64,000 bases of DNA from Pontederia crassipes. Lineage: Eukaryota > Streptophyta > Magnoliopsida > Commelinales > Pontederiaceae. The stretch is taken from contig CM060191.1 in assembly GCA_030549335.1 (NCBI GenBank), positions 5,647,001 through 5,711,000 on the forward strand. Direction: 5' to 3'. The stretch's first letter is position 1. Each line of letters starts with the position of its first letter. The translations under genes and the position numbers were made by a program. The notes under the pieces are model-generated. The model ran no database searches. It saw only the letters and a program-made list of their open reading frames with translations, and was not told the DNA's origin. Below are positions 12,955 through 25,262 of the stretch, one piece after another.

Positions 12955-14919
12955 TAGTAGAAAAACTATAATTCAAAATAGGTGTTGGCTTTAATTGATC
13001 TGCAGGCAACTATATAATAACTTCAGAATAAGTACGTACTGAACACTAGTAAAGAGAATGTGATAGTTTCTTAGCGTTTGACAAGTGAAATTGTACCTCT
13101 TTTCTAATTTTAGGTGCATAATTGAATTAACAAATTAATGCGATGTGTATTTGAATGAAGTAAAACATAATAATGAGATTAAAAAATTGATATGATGAAT
13201 TAATTTTAATAAGTGTTTGAATAAAATATAAAAATTTTAGTTATAAAATATAATTTTGTTAGTTAATAAATATTGAGTATAAATTAATATTTGAAATAAA
13301 AAATAATATGTTATTTAAATATAATAAATATTGTTAATTAATCCTTTTTTAATAAATAAATTATATTAATAAATAAAGAAAACTATTTTCCCGCTTATAA
13401 AGCAACAAATATATTTTTCGTTATGAAAAAAAAGATACATAGGGAGATTTTGTGGATGATAATTTTTTTTTTCAGTTTTATCTTTTTTTTTTCGTTTACT
13501 CCATTAATACCTATTAATTGCATACATTGTTTGTTAATTATCTTGATCTCCAATTGTTCTTCTTTCTTTTCAAAGATGAAATACATTTTTGGAGGAAAAT
13601 AATATGTTTTTTTAATATAAGATAAGAATAAGAATAATAGCTTAGCTTAATCTCCTGATCAAACACTATAAATGCCAATTAGAATAGGTGCTAAATAATT
13701 TGAATAATGTTAAATTTGGAAAGTTCTATTTTTTATGAGTTACAATTTTTATTCATCTCAATCTTTAATATCATTTTATGATGTAGTTCTCTTTGTCCTT
13801 TTTTCTTTGTTTATGTCACAACCTTGGTGATTGTTCGTCCATCACAAACTTTGAATAGTGGAAAGAACATGATATCACATAAAAGAAGACATTTTTTTTG
13901 TTATTGATATTTTTATTAATCCAATAATAGTTTTGTAATTTATAAGACTATATATAGGCCCAGCCCGATCCAAGCAGCCTAACCATGGCCCAAGTTTTTT
14001 TATTCTTCCAAGTGATTTTTAAATTAAAATATATCCTAATATTTTTTTTTGGAAAGTTTTTTAGCTAAAAAATTCATTGCTATCTTGTTGGATCCCTGAC
14101 TTTCTATCAATTTTATATTTATGATAATATTAACAGACTCCATCCTCTATGTTCATGACAATGGCATGTTACGTTTTAGATTATATACAAATCGTGTTAC
14201 TATGTGTGTAGATAATTTATATATTAATTGAACAATTTTATATGTGTTGTGAGACATTTGAAGTGTAGAAGAAATATAATATTAGTTATGTGAAATATTA
14301 TCAGATTCCTCAAATGATTTTTTTAATTCAAAAAACATCAAAGATGTTTTTTTTTAATTCAAAGATGTTTTTTTTTTCTCAAATGTAAAAAGGCATTTTC
14401 TTTTAGTTTGGGATTAGATTTTGTAGGTCTTATATTTTAATTGTTACACCCCTACTTCTTTTTCCGAGCAAAACTTATTTTACACAAAGTCCACCGCTCT
14501 TCGTCGTCTCATGAAGAATCTATTTGACAGATGAACCTTAATTTTAGTAATTTAGATCCTCGTTCCTAAAAATCACTCCAATGTACATTTTAACGAAAAA
14601 GTTTACATTTGACTAGCAGCTATTTTTAGTGGCTAAAAAAAAATTTTGTGTCAAACGTTTTCCATGTCAAGCACATGTCAAGTGAATTTACGCATATTTT
14701 TTTATTTTTTTGATATTTGTCTTCATTAATAATTTAAACGATATGATAATAAAAATATATATTACCAACTAATCAATACCCTCGTACTCTCATGAAATTT
14801 TCAAACCATATGTTGGCATATTATTTGTCGCATATCACGATGTATATGAATATTACAATTTATATGCAAGAGTGATTGGATTTTCTGTTCAAAAATCATG
14901 TTTTCACAAGTCTAACAAA
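10293..14919. other. Gene-poor AT-rich stretch
   Basis: No exon chain was found on either strand. It holds a TA microsatellite (about 12063-12085), a CT microsatellite (about 12903-12952), a likely decayed MITE around 13070-13670 bounded by GCGTTTGACAAG and GATCAAACACT, and long A/T runs. The part at 11160-11500 is less AT-rich and could be transcribed, but no protein or known microRNA sequence was seen. Confidence 0.5.
12903..12952. repeat. CT dinucleotide microsatellite
   Basis: About 25 consecutive CT units, the same motif and nearly the same length as the run at 3426-3475. Confidence 0.95.
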
Positions 14920-15535
14920 AGTAAAAAAATTGCAAATAGATTGCTTGTTTGCTTAAAGCAAGGCTATAAAGATCTAAGTCGATATTATAAAAAAAGTAGA
15001 GATGGTTGTAATGCTCACGTTTTACTTAGTGAATAAAAGATGGAAAGTGTAAAGTTAGACAATTTGAAGAACACTCACATGTTCTAACAACTCCACCTAA
15101 GGCCGTAAACCTTCGCTCTCAAAATGTATTATCAAATTCATCAAAAGAAATGATGATTGAATTGCATGATTATAGGTTCGACCCATAAAAAGTAGCTAAG
15201 GTGTTGAATTATACCGGTGAGACATCTATCACAAGTGAAAAAAGTGTAAGAATCATTTAAAATCAATAAGAAATAATAATACATGGCATATTTCTTAGAT
15301 AAACAAACGATTTTTTATTTCAAATGGAAAAAGATGAAAATAATAATAGAAGAAGTGTATTTTGGACAGATATCATCTCTAAGGATAACTACTAAAGCAT
15401 TTAAAGATGTTGTCATTTTTCTATACGACATATAGGATGAACAACTTTTGCATCTCATTTGCACCATTCGTTAAGTGTTAATCACCATAGGCAATCGATC
15501 CTATTTGATTGTGCCTAGCAAGATGCATAATTTTT
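14920..15535 (+). pseudogene. Decayed FHY3/FAR1-type (MULE transposase-derived) frame
   Basis: Translated plus-strand pieces match the order of this family but are cut by stops and frameshifts. Around 14945-15060 the pieces VCLKQGYKDL, KKSRDGCNAHVLLSE and LDNLKNTHM resemble the FAR1 DNA-binding domain (cysteine, Gly-Cys-Asn-Ala core, then the His motif). Around 15380-15520 the pieces KAFKDVVIFLYDI, FCISFAPFV and NHHRQSILFDCA resemble the start of the MULE-type transposase domain. The family includes the light-signalling regulators FHY3/FAR1 and their transposase ancestors. This copy cannot encode a full protein. It is either a dead FAR1-related gene or a MULE remnant; no terminal repeats were found. 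Confidence 0.6.
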
Positions 15536-16570
15536 TATAAATATGCATCCATTTTCTCCATTGAGTTGATAAGATTGGAAGAAATGACTTTACCCTTATA
15601 TCTTGAGGCATTCCTTTAGAGTTTCAATGTGAAATTGATGTTTTATGTTTACATCAAGTTCGAGAATACTTTGGTGGACTAGATGTTTGCATACTGAAAA
15701 TAGCCACAGTTGAAATCATATAAAGAATTAACCTGGACTTTGTCTATTCAGCTAACTGATGTGTATCACAAAGTTGTCTTTTTCTCCTTGTGAATTTGGA
15801 TAATCTTTTCTCAAAATAAAAAAGAATTTGGATAACCCAATCATAAGATCTTTACTGGATCCATGTTTTGATGTCATACATTTGTTTTCATGTCGACTAT
15901 ATAAATGTTTTACAGTTTATTACTGACAAGAAAGATCTAATCCTTAGTAGGTTCCAGTCAACGTATGTATCAAACAAGAAGGTTAGAGCATAGCATTTAT
16001 CACACTATCGTCTGATACTTAAACAAGTTATGCAAGTCTGTTTATTAGCAAAACATTCTAATTAGACAAAGAGTATCAACAAACCAGTATCTTAACTTGT
16101 CATCGTCTGACTCTTGCTTGCTCTGTGTAGGGTTTTCTTGATAATTTGCCTATTTGTGTGTTTGGGTTACGTTTCTCCAGCAGATCTAACAATTTGTCCT
16201 ATGACTAAACTGACCTTTCTATTTTCCTTGTTTGAGTGAGCTTTTTTTAGCATTGGGGACTAAGGGTAAATAACATAATGATATTCCCCTACTTAATGGC
16301 ATTGGAAATCGAACTCAAGGCTATTAGCTCCTAACAACTCACTATAGCACAACCCTACTAACTAATTCTCCCAACAAAACTTGGTTTGTCTGAGTGTGTT
16401 TTGCCATACGTTGCATAGTGAATGTTTTTGCCGGGGAATTAGAAGAAAGGGTGCTACTCTGAGCAATTGCAAAATGTGGGATTGGAAATATTTGAGTACC
16501 TCCAAAACGCCTAAGTCTATTGTGTTTGTTTGACAGTATTAAATACTGATTTAAATGTACTTACTTGCAG
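15536..16570. other. Non-coding stretch between pseudogene fragments
   Basis: About 1 kb with no recognisable exon. The first few hundred bases may be further decayed sequence of the FAR1-type frame. I found no upstream exons for the two exons that follow. Confidence 0.4.
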
Positions 16571-16783
16571 CCACTATTCTGGTAGCACACTTCTAATGAA
16601 AAGAGCCAAAGATACAAGGAAAATATGTTCTACAGAGGTAAGTTTTTGTCATTTCAAGTTTCCAGGCCTGACAAGCAGCGAAAAAAATCAATATGTAGTA
16701 TGTCCTGTTCTCTTCTGCAGGGGTCGAATAGTCGATGGAGCTGGTTTGGGATTCTTTCTCGTCACACTGCAAAATGGAAGTGA
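16571..16783 (+). pseudogene. Orphan two-exon C-terminal gene fragment, function unknown
   Basis: Two short exons join cleanly: 16571-16637 (acceptor TTGCAG, donor GAG|GTAAGT) and 16721-16783 (acceptor TTCTGCAG), ending in TGA at 16781-16783. The joined peptide is HYSGSTLLMKRAKDTRKICSTE followed by GSNSRWSWFGILSRHTAKWK, a basic tail. Both splice sites are strong and phases agree, which is hard to get by chance, yet no upstream exons were seen. I do not recognise the protein. It may be the 3' end of a truncated gene or a fragment moved by a transposon. The single long frame over the same place reads through the intron and is not the better model. Confidence 0.4.
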
Positions 16784-17707
16784 TGATGATGACAATTAAA
16801 CAGTTTCGACTTCCTAAGTCCGGATGACATTAACCAAGTTGTTGCATGATGTTTGATGCCACATTTGATACTAAATTCCTGCGCAATTCTGAAGTTTTTT
16901 TCCTAGTCCTTCCAACTCCAATCTGTTGTTTCTGAAGTTGATATGTATTACTTGCTCTCTGAAACCAACTTTTGAGCGCCCCAAATCTCAGAAGACGAGA
17001 AATGAAAAAAAAAAAAGATCAAATCAATCTGTGATACCTGAAACTTGTTAAAATATATAATTGCATTGTATCATCCTACTTCATGGCCACCATTAAATAA
17101 TCTGATTCTTACAACCATGTGGGGAGGATGCCTTCTGCCCTCTTTTTTGGGAGGCTCACGGTATAAAAGATGATAGCAGTCGAGCAGCAAAAGGGAAACA
17201 AATTAAGTCAGTGATGCACACAAATTTAGATCATATGGCAAATAATAAACAATATTACCACCAACAAGTTTCAATTACACTATAGAGCGGTGAGAACAAG
17301 TTAACCTGAATACTAATAAAGAAAAGTTGCCAAGGCCAAAAAGCGAGAAAAAACTTTTTAAGAAAATGAAAAACAGAATCAGCTACAAGTATCGTCTGAA
17401 ATTAAAGACAAAAAAGATCAAGATACCTCAGACAATATCATCCGATTTTTTCTTTCCTTAAAGGAACCGAATTGAGACAATAAAAATTACACGAGCGAGA
17501 GGTCAAATAGACAAACATAGATTTCCAGATCCTGCAGAGGCGAACCGAAGTAAAGAAAGGATTAAGAGACACCCAACTGAAACTCGACCCCAGTAAACTC
17601 GGAGCTCGGCGAGGATTAAAAGACATCAAAATTAAACTCAACCCCTGAAAAGGTCTAACAAACAGATCTCATGGCAGTACGCGGGTGGGGTGAGGATTCG
17701 AGCCCAT
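16784..17707. other. 3' flank and probable 3' UTR of eEF1B-gamma copy A
   Basis: The block that is duplicated at 31.4-31.9 kb begins at about 17.0 kb. The 250-300 bp nearest the stop codon are well conserved between copies and probably hold the 3' UTR. No other gene is seen. Confidence 0.5.
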
Positions 17708-20700
17708 CTACTTGAAGCACTTGGCATCAAGAAGAGCCTCTCCTTCAAAGGGCTCCTGGTCCTCGATCATGGCATTCACACGTTCCTTCTGTGCTTCATC
17801 AGAAATGTCAACTTTGGTCCAGTCATACAACTCCATATCATAAACTTCGTCGAGCACAAACTGTGGAATATCCTTCCCACGGAACAACCAAAGCCCCTTC
17901 ACCTTGTAAGGGGCCTCGGAACCAATCACAAGCATCTTTCCAAATGCATATTTCCGTGTCAAGTCCATACGTTGCAGGAATCCACTGACCTTGTTAAGGG
18001 TAACGAAAGACACAGTGTTCTCGTCATTGTACTTGTAATCACAGAACCATAGAGAATAACCCTCAGGATCATACATGTCCCAGAAGCCTGAAACCATGAC
18101 CAGGAAAATAACACAAGTCAATCATACTGCTATCCAGAGCAATATATCTACATAAAACTAAATCTACTTCAGATTTTAAATTAAATAAATAGTACAACAG
18201 ATGGGCATGAAACAAACTCAACAACACGCATAATAAAAGAATAATAAAACTGACTACTAATAGAAAACTGAAAAAGTTCACTGAAGAATGAATTACTATT
18301 AAATGTTAATGCAAAATCATGATACACTATAGAACACTTTCTTCTTCTCACTTTTGCCATCCAATCTAAGAATTACAATGAACAAAACAGACCTTATGAA
18401 CATTGGTGACGGTAAAAGCAAAGAACTGAGATATCTAAGCATAGAATACATTGCCAAGTCAGAAAAAAGTATTTAAGTAATCAACAAGCTGCAGACACTT
18501 GAGCAAGCATACCATTGGTATCAGGGATGGTAAAGCATAAACCAATTAACACACTACACAATCTAATGCAAATTTGAAAGTATTATTAAGCATGTCAAAA
18601 CCAGCCAGTAAAGAAGAAAACCATGCATCCACATTAAAGAATTTTTATAATACACGTTGAGAAAGAAGCATTAAAAATATGGGGAAAGTCAAGGCAAACT
18701 AAGATCAATCATGAACATACAACCAAATGCCAGCTATAATGTAAAATAATTTCTTGGACTGCAGGAGAAATGATCCTACAATTCAGAAAAAGCAAACACC
18801 ATGCACTAGTCTATGTTACTCCTAACATCTCAGTTCCTATACTCAACTAGAAAACAACAACAACAAAGCCTTATCCCACTAGGTGAGGTCGGCTAGAAAA
18901 CAATAACAGATAATTCAAACCAACAAAAAAATGTTACAAAGGATACTTACCTTTGATTGCAACCTCACGGAAGTTAGTTTTTGTGTTGGAGTACAGACGC
19001 TTCCACTCATCCAATATCATCTTACTAGGTGGTAACAGGTCCAAAGGATTTTTTGCCTTAGGCTTTGGAGCCTCTTCTTCCTCTTCAGCAACATCTACTG
19101 CTTTAGGTTTCACAGGCTCAGGCTTGGATTCTTTCTTTGCCTCCTTTGGCTTTGCCGGCTCTTTGGGTTGGGCTGGCTTCTTCTGTACAGCAGGAACTGC
19201 ATCAGCCTGTTTCACCTCACCCAGCACCTTGCGGAAGTTTGGCTGGTTAGCTATTGTCCAAAAGTATCTCTCAACATGAGGGAACTCTGAAGTAAAACTC
19301 TTGGTCATGATACGAGAGAATCCTAGGTACAAGTTGCATGTCATTATGATATCAGCCAAGGTCACGGCATGGCCAACAAGGTAAGTGTTTGAGGCAAGAT
19401 GAGTGTTAAGAGCACCAAGCGATCTCTTCAGAGCAGTGATTGCGGTTTCCTCAGCCTAAATGAAGAAAAACAACTTGTTGGGTTATTTTAAAAGAGAATA
19501 CAGCAATGTATATAGATTCTTAGATTCTTGTTCTTGACGAAGAATTGTAAGATTCTTATACAAACCACAGCAACATATGGAACAAAACCAAGTCGAGGAT
19601 AAAGCCAGCGTCCAAGATTAGAATCAATTTCTGTTGTTGCAAAATCAATCCATTGTTCAATGCGAGCCTGGCACAAAAGGATAATGTTAGGAATTTCATT
19701 CTAATTCAAAGCTAAAACAACAAGCTAGGGCAGAAAACTTTACATATTCAATAAGTGAAGAGCCATACAGAGGATTGTCTGCCCTTGTGCGAGTAACTAT
19801 AGAGGAAAAAAGAAATAAAGCATCATCATCATACTCAAGTATTTTCTGAAAAGAAGTACAATCTCAAATTCACATCAGAGAACACAGAAATCAATTCATA
19901 CCATAGCGAGCAATAGCATTACTCTCAAAAACAGGGCCATCAGGTGTCTCCAGTACAGGTACCTAAAAACAAGAGTATCACATGAGTTTAAGATTTTTGC
20001 AAACATATAATTCATAATAAAAACAAATACCTTGCCAATGGGATTCATTTTGATAAACTCTGGAGTTTTGTTTGAAACACCCATCTGAAAGTTCTTTACA
20101 AACTCCACCTTGACCCCACTATACTCTGCGGCAATTAGTGCCTTAAAGGCATTTTTGTTGGTGTTGCCAGCATGCAAAACCTACGGAGTGAAAAAAATAT
20201 TAATCTAGAATTACAACAACAACAACAACAAAGCCTTATCCCACTAGGTGGGGTCGGCTACATGGATCATACAACACCATTATTCGTTGATCCATGTTCA
20301 TAAGATTCGACATGATTTTATGCTGGCTGTCGGGGCCTAACACAACCCTCCTCATTTATCCGGGCTTGGGACCGGCTATAAAATATAGGCGGAGTTATTA
20401 ATCTAGAATTACAACCGAATAAATTATATCAACAGATTAAAGAAAAACAAGATAAGTACAAATATGAATAGACCATTCAGATAAAAATTGAACCAAAACA
20501 AGACTTACATTTTGAATATTTGTTGGAATAATTCTTATTAAGTGGTCGTATCATTACGAGCTTCAGTAGTGAGTTCTCATGCAATTGATAGGTGTTAGCA
20601 TTTCATCACTTCAAACATATTTTTTTAATACATCAGCAACGAATCATCTGTGTTAATGGATCATGATTCACTTCCTTGGGCTCAAAATTGTTGTCAGCTA

Positions 20701-21539
20701 AAGTCAAGTAGAGTTCAAGAAACTAGAATGAGAGTAAGAAAAGCACTTCATTAACGAAAAAAGATAAAAAATAAAAGTTCAAGAAATCATAAAGAGTGTA
20801 GCATAAAGTATTCAAACCAAACACCATATTACAGAAAACAAAATCATAGCAGCAACAGCAATAAAGCACATAGAAAAAGAGGCAGAAAGAGAAGATGACA
20901 GGAACAGAATACCATGAAACAAGCATTGTAAACAAGTTGTTGGGTCATTACGAATATATCACTTCTGTTTAGTCACTTTTAAAACCTATGTACCCATTAG
21001 AATGTCTCCATGTGGTTTACATCATTGTCCTTACTAACCTAAATAGATAAATGCAGAAAGCATCCTCCATCATTGCGTCACTAAGCCTAACTAATCAATT
21101 TCCCTCTACCACGAAGTAAATTGAACATAGCTAACCTCTAACAAGAATTCACAATTGCATGCAACTAAACATGGAAAAATTGCATGTGCACTGGAAATCA
21201 TTGAAAAATTATACAGGGAGCAACATGCAACTAAACATATTTTTTGCATGCAACTAGAAGAGAATATCAGTGCAGATTTTTATCAGAAGAACCAAAAAAC
21301 CTCCCAAATGGATCACAATATACCAATTCCTCCACAGGAATGCTGCTATATCGGAGTCGACATAAAGACTTAATCACACATCAAAAGCATTATGTTAACA
21401 ACAAACGCGACCCACTCGCAATTCATTTAAATATCCAGGGTTTAAGTTTAAACCCTAAGTGGCATCATAATACAAACAATAAAACCAAAGCACAAAACAA
21501 TCCACCAAGTAGCAAAGGCCGAGTACTCACCAGCGTCAT
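17708..21539 (-). CDS. Elongation factor 1B gamma subunit (eEF1B-gamma), copy A, 419 aa
   Basis: Seven coding exons on the minus strand: 21531-21539, 20031-20180, 19902-19962, 19744-19796, 19566-19667, 18951-19455 and 17708-18087. All junctions are GT-AG, phases agree and the sum is 420 codons with TAG. The first exon holds only Met-Thr-Leu, spliced to VLHAGNTNKN; the usual plant start is Met-Ala-Leu. Residues about 1-84 are a GST-like N domain (ETPDGPVFESNAIARYV), about 90-215 the GST-like C domain, about 215-265 a Lys/Pro/Glu linker, and the rest the conserved EF1-gamma C-terminal domain (FWDMYDPEGYSLWFCDYKYN) ending LLDAKCFK. In the family, gamma scaffolds the eEF1B complex that recycles GTP on eEF1A in the cytosol. 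Introns 1 and 6 contain retroposon insertions absent from copy B. The frame is intact. Confidence 0.93.
18858..18892 (-). mobile_element. 35 bp LINE/SINE 3' tail in intron 6 of eEF1B-gamma copy A
   Basis: Contains the tail motif GCCTTATCCCACTAGGTGAGG beginning in CAACAACAA, flanked by an exact 11 bp target duplication CTAGAAAACAA at 18847-18857 and 18893-18903. Copy B has one CTAGAAAACAA at about 33079 and no insert. This is a severely 5'-truncated retroposon on the minus strand. Confidence 0.8.
20218..20395 (-). mobile_element. 178 bp SINE-like retroposon in intron 1 of eEF1B-gamma copy A
   Basis: A perfect 20 bp target duplication (20198-20217 and 20396-20415) flanks the insert. Read on the minus strand it begins near AACTCCGCC, passes GCCGGTCCCAAGCCCGG and GAGGAGGGTTGTGTTAGG, and ends with the CCACCTAGTGGGATAAGGC tail and TTG repeats. 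The tail is shared with the LINE end at 35201-35646, while the body is not. Copy B carries the empty site at about 34384-34410. Confidence 0.85.
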
Positions 21540-22067
21540 CGTTTCTTCAATCTGAGAACTGCCTTCCGCAACCAGATCTGACAAAAAAAACAAACAAATG
21601 CTTCAAAAAACTACACAGTTGGCAAACTCGTAAACGAGCACGACAAACTGTACCCGGGGAAACATGAAATCGTATACACGCATGTTGCCAAAAACGTAAA
21701 ACCGACAGAGGGCCAGGAAAAAAGGTAAATCGTGAACATGTACCACGAGATTCTACCAGATTATTTATATACTAATTAGCACGAACCCAAATATAAAAAT
21801 GTCTTTTTTATAATAAAGTAAAATTTTCATCAAGTTATCAAATATTCTAAAAGCAACATGTCAAAGTACCAATATCCAAATTCCAAATTACCAAAGGGAG
21901 CCCTGAGCTGCTTCCTGCGTGTTGAGGTGACGCGCAGGGAGACCACAGCGCAGGCCTCCCTGCTCGCGAGCAGGGAGCTCGGAGCAGGGAGACCACAACG
22001 CAGGGCTGAGCGAACTGAGGGAGCGAGGAAAAGAAAGACGCGTGCGACAGAAAAAGAACGGCGACAG

Positions 22068-22104
<37 letters not shown>

Positions 22105-22330
22105 AGAGAGGAGTAAGGGAGTACCGGAGACTCACGGCGAGGGATGACGGCAGCAAGGCAAGGCGGTAGCAGCGCACAGCGGCAAGCGGCGGCAAGCGGC
22201 GGCAGGCGGGAGCAACGCACAGCGGCAGACGAAGGTAACTAGGGCATTGGTTTTTTGTGTCTTCCTTAATGGGTTTGGGTACACGCGGAGGCATGGGCTT
22301 TTGTTTCTTCATTAGTGGGTTTGGGTCACG
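21540..22330 (-). promoter_or_regulatory. Promoter and 5' leader region of eEF1B-gamma copy A
   Basis: Sequence upstream of the start codon is conserved with copy B at 36003-36840. It includes the AG microsatellite (about 22072-22104) and a CGGCAG/CGGCAAG-rich stretch (about 22145-22230), probably leader or core promoter. GC content rises sharply here. No exact transcription start can be set. Confidence 0.45.
22072..22115. repeat. AG microsatellite followed by a G run in eEF1B-gamma copy A leader
   Basis: About 16 AG units and then a run of G. Copy B does not keep the AG run at the matching place (about 36640-36660), so it expanded in copy A or was lost from copy B. Confidence 0.85.
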
Positions 22331-22695
22331 TGGCCACTCACTAAAGGACCCGAGACGACCTTCTGACCAATTTTAATCCGATCGGATTATATCTGATTAA
22401 AAGTTTTCTGACGAGCAAATACCTGACCAGGTTCGATTCGGATCGAAGTCGATCGACCACCTTTTTAAAATTTTTGAATTTTTATGTTAAACATTTTTAT
22501 ATAAAAATATATTTAAAATTTTATTTTAAACTATGAAAATAACAATTTATTTGTTTAGTATTTTTCTATATAAGGACTTTTATTTTCATATTTTTAATCC
22601 TATAAAACCTCTAAATTAAATAAAAAATATTTTAATTTAAATAAAAATAAAAGGGTATGATTAGGTTGGGTCGCTCCGGTAGAAATTTTTCAATT

Positions 22696-23940
22696 CGTAT
22701 CTGACCTGACCCTTGAAGTCAAGTCAAGTTGACGAATTCACTAGGTCGACCAAATCTAGTGAACACCTCTAACTGAAATATTGGACACGCTCGTGTCCAA
22801 TTATCTCAAAATACACCACATCATTCTATCGTGTCTTGATCGAAAATGAGTGAAAGGAACGGATTACAGGGTAGGATTTCAATTTTACGAATTGGAATGC
22901 GATTTTGACAATAATGACATACACGTGACACGATATGGATGATTCTACCAAAAAATATTACATATTAACTAGTATGGAAAAATTACACCAAATGTTCTCG
23001 AACTTTAACGTTTGCTCAACTATACCCTCCAATTTCACTAATACGAATGTCCTCCATCTTTTAACTCGTTTCACTCGATGCTCTCTTTACCTGCTATCAC
23101 CCGTCTCCCGGTCGCGGAGCTGACGTGGCACAGATATGGTGCTAACACGATATCTTCTCTCCTCTTCACGTAAACATTCGCTGACATGGTAATATTAAAA
23201 AATGAAAAATAAGGGCGAGGCCTCCCCTTTCTCATCATCGGCACGCGGGGAGGGGGGCTCGCCCCTCCCCCTTCTCCTTGCCGATGCGCGGGGAGGGCCT
23301 CGCCTCCCCCTCCGTATCTGACTTGACCCTTGAAGTCAAGTCAAGTTGACGGATTCATTAGGTTGACTCAATCTAGTGAACACCTCTAATTAAAATATTG
23401 GACACACTTGTGTCCAATGATCTCAAAATACAGCACATCATTCTATCGTGTCTTGATCGAAAATGAGTCAAGAAAGGAACATATTACAGGGTAGGATTTC
23501 AATTTTACGAATTGGAATGTGATTTTGACAACAATGGCATACATGTGACACGATACGGACGATTCTACCAAAAAATATTACATATTAACTAGTATGAAAA
23601 AATTACATCAAATGTCCTCAAACTTTAACGATTGCTCAATTATACCCTCCAATTTCACTTTATAATACAAATGTACTTTATCTTTTAACTCGTTTCACTC
23701 GATGCCCTCTTTACCTGCTATCATCCGTCTCCCGATCGCGAAGCTGATGTGGCGTAGAGATGGTACTGACACGACATCTTCTCTCCTCTCCATGTAAACA
23801 TTCGCTGACATGGTAATATTAAAAAATGGAAAATAAGGGCGAGGCCTCCCCTTTCTCATCGCCGGCGTGTGAGGAGGGGGGGCTCGCCCCCTCCCCCTTC
23901 TCCTCGCCGATGCGCGGGGAGGGCCTCGCCTCCCCCCCAC
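22696..23940. repeat. Direct tandem duplication, period 617 bp
   Basis: The unit starting CGTATCTGAC at 22696 recurs at 23313 and runs to about 23.93 kb with scattered differences. Each unit contains unique flank (for example the CTTGAAGTCAAGTCAAG motif) plus the left arm of the foldback element described next and its GC-rich core. Confidence 0.85.
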
Positions 23941-24256
23941 CCACCCACCACCACCACCGTCGCCTGTGTAGGGAGGGGCTACGCTCCTTGTGATATTTTT
24001 TGTTTTTTAATTATATTTTTTATTTTTAATATTGTCACGTCAATGAATATTTACGTGAAGAGGAAAGAAGATGTCGTGTCATCATCATATCTACACCATG
24101 ATAGCTTTGCGATCGAGAGACAGGTGATAGTAGATAAAGAGGACACCGGATGAAACGAGTTAAAAGATGGAAGGCATTCATGTTACAAAGTGAAGTTTGA
24201 GGGTATAGCTAAGCAAATGTTAAAGTTTGAGAGCATTTGGTGTAATAATTTTCCTA
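22977..24256. mobile_element. Foldback (long-TIR, MULE-like) element with duplicated left arm
   Basis: The left arm (about 22977-23216, repeated at about 23594-23836) begins near TTACACCAAATGTTCTCGAAC. The right arm (about 24010-24256) ends in its inverse, GTTTGAGAGCATTTGGTGTAA. The arms are about 240 bp. Between arms lie GC-rich palindromic cores such as GGCGAGGCCTCCC and GGGGAGGGCCTCGCC. The long arms suggest a MULE-type non-autonomous element. I could not find a clean target duplication, probably because the left side was duplicated. No transposase frame is present. Confidence 0.7.
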
Positions 24257-25262
24257 TAATATAATTAGTATAAATCCAAATAAAATGTGGCATTTAAAAA
24301 AGTAGAATTTTCAACTTAAAATCATGAAACCATCAACCAAGTTCATACAGAATAACAATTTGTCAAATGATCATATGCTATAAGCTACAACTACAATACT
24401 ATTGCAACTAGAGTAAATTATTTAAATTGACTCCATCTTCAAAAAAAAGTGACAACTGGATGGAGACACAACAAAACCTTAGTCTAACATTTTAAGTTTT
24501 GATGATTCATCTAATCACAAACACACACCGAGCTCAATTTCTTTGTTCGCAACCGTTCACAAACACAGAGAGAAAGACGAAGGAGCCGAGGGAAGTTACA
24601 TTATTTACAAAGAAAGAGGAAGGGACCGAGGGAGATTCATCTTTTCACAAAAAATGGAAATAAAGGTAGGGAGGACGTAGACGCAGCAAACTCTATAGTC
24701 ATAAACATGTAGAGAAAAAAGGGAGGGAGGGCTTACCACTTACCAACAACAGTAAAAAAAGGGGGGGAGGGCGGTTGCAGGAGGTCAGTGGGGGGGCGAA
24801 CAATGAGAGCGGTCATTGTAGGGATGAATAGCACGAGCATAGCGTCCTACGTGGCCAACAATGAGGTCACACATAGAAAGGAAAGAGATGGCTCAGTGAG
24901 CAGCCACATACAAAGAGAGGAGAGAGGGAGGGCATATCGGCAATCACTAGAGGATGGTGGCTAAAGGGGCTAACAATGCCAGAGCAATGAGAGCAAGGGC
25001 GAACAACAACATTAGCGACACGAGAAGGGGCGACGATTGTAGGCGGCGAACAGTGCAAGAAAGGTGTGGCTGCGAAAACGAATGCTGGAAGTAGTCGAAT
25101 ATATGGAGTTGGAATAGCAGACGAGAAAGGATTTAGGGCTTCTGTGATTTGAGAGAAAAGGGCAATTATGTGGCATTCTCACGTGGGCAAACGAGAGGTG
25201 GGAAAAAATGGAACGCAACTCCACTGTTTCTACGAGTTGGAATGTGATTCTACCATGTTTTA
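24257..25262. other. Non-coding part of the duplicated block
   Basis: No credible exon. The part from about 24.53 kb is related to 39.80-40.08 kb in copy B, including a conserved TGGCATTCTCACGTGG / TGGCGTTCTCACGTGG stretch near its end. Confidence 0.5.

Noticed and set aside
19896-20177. 93-codon frame starting in eEF1B-gamma exon 2
   Set aside because: It is exon 2 read on into intron 2; the spliced model with exon 3 restores the conserved GST-like domain.
21830-22312. Long minus-strand frames rich in Ser, Leu and Arg upstream of eEF1B-gamma copy A
   Set aside because: They translate the AG microsatellite and CGGCAG leader and are not kept as frames in copy B.
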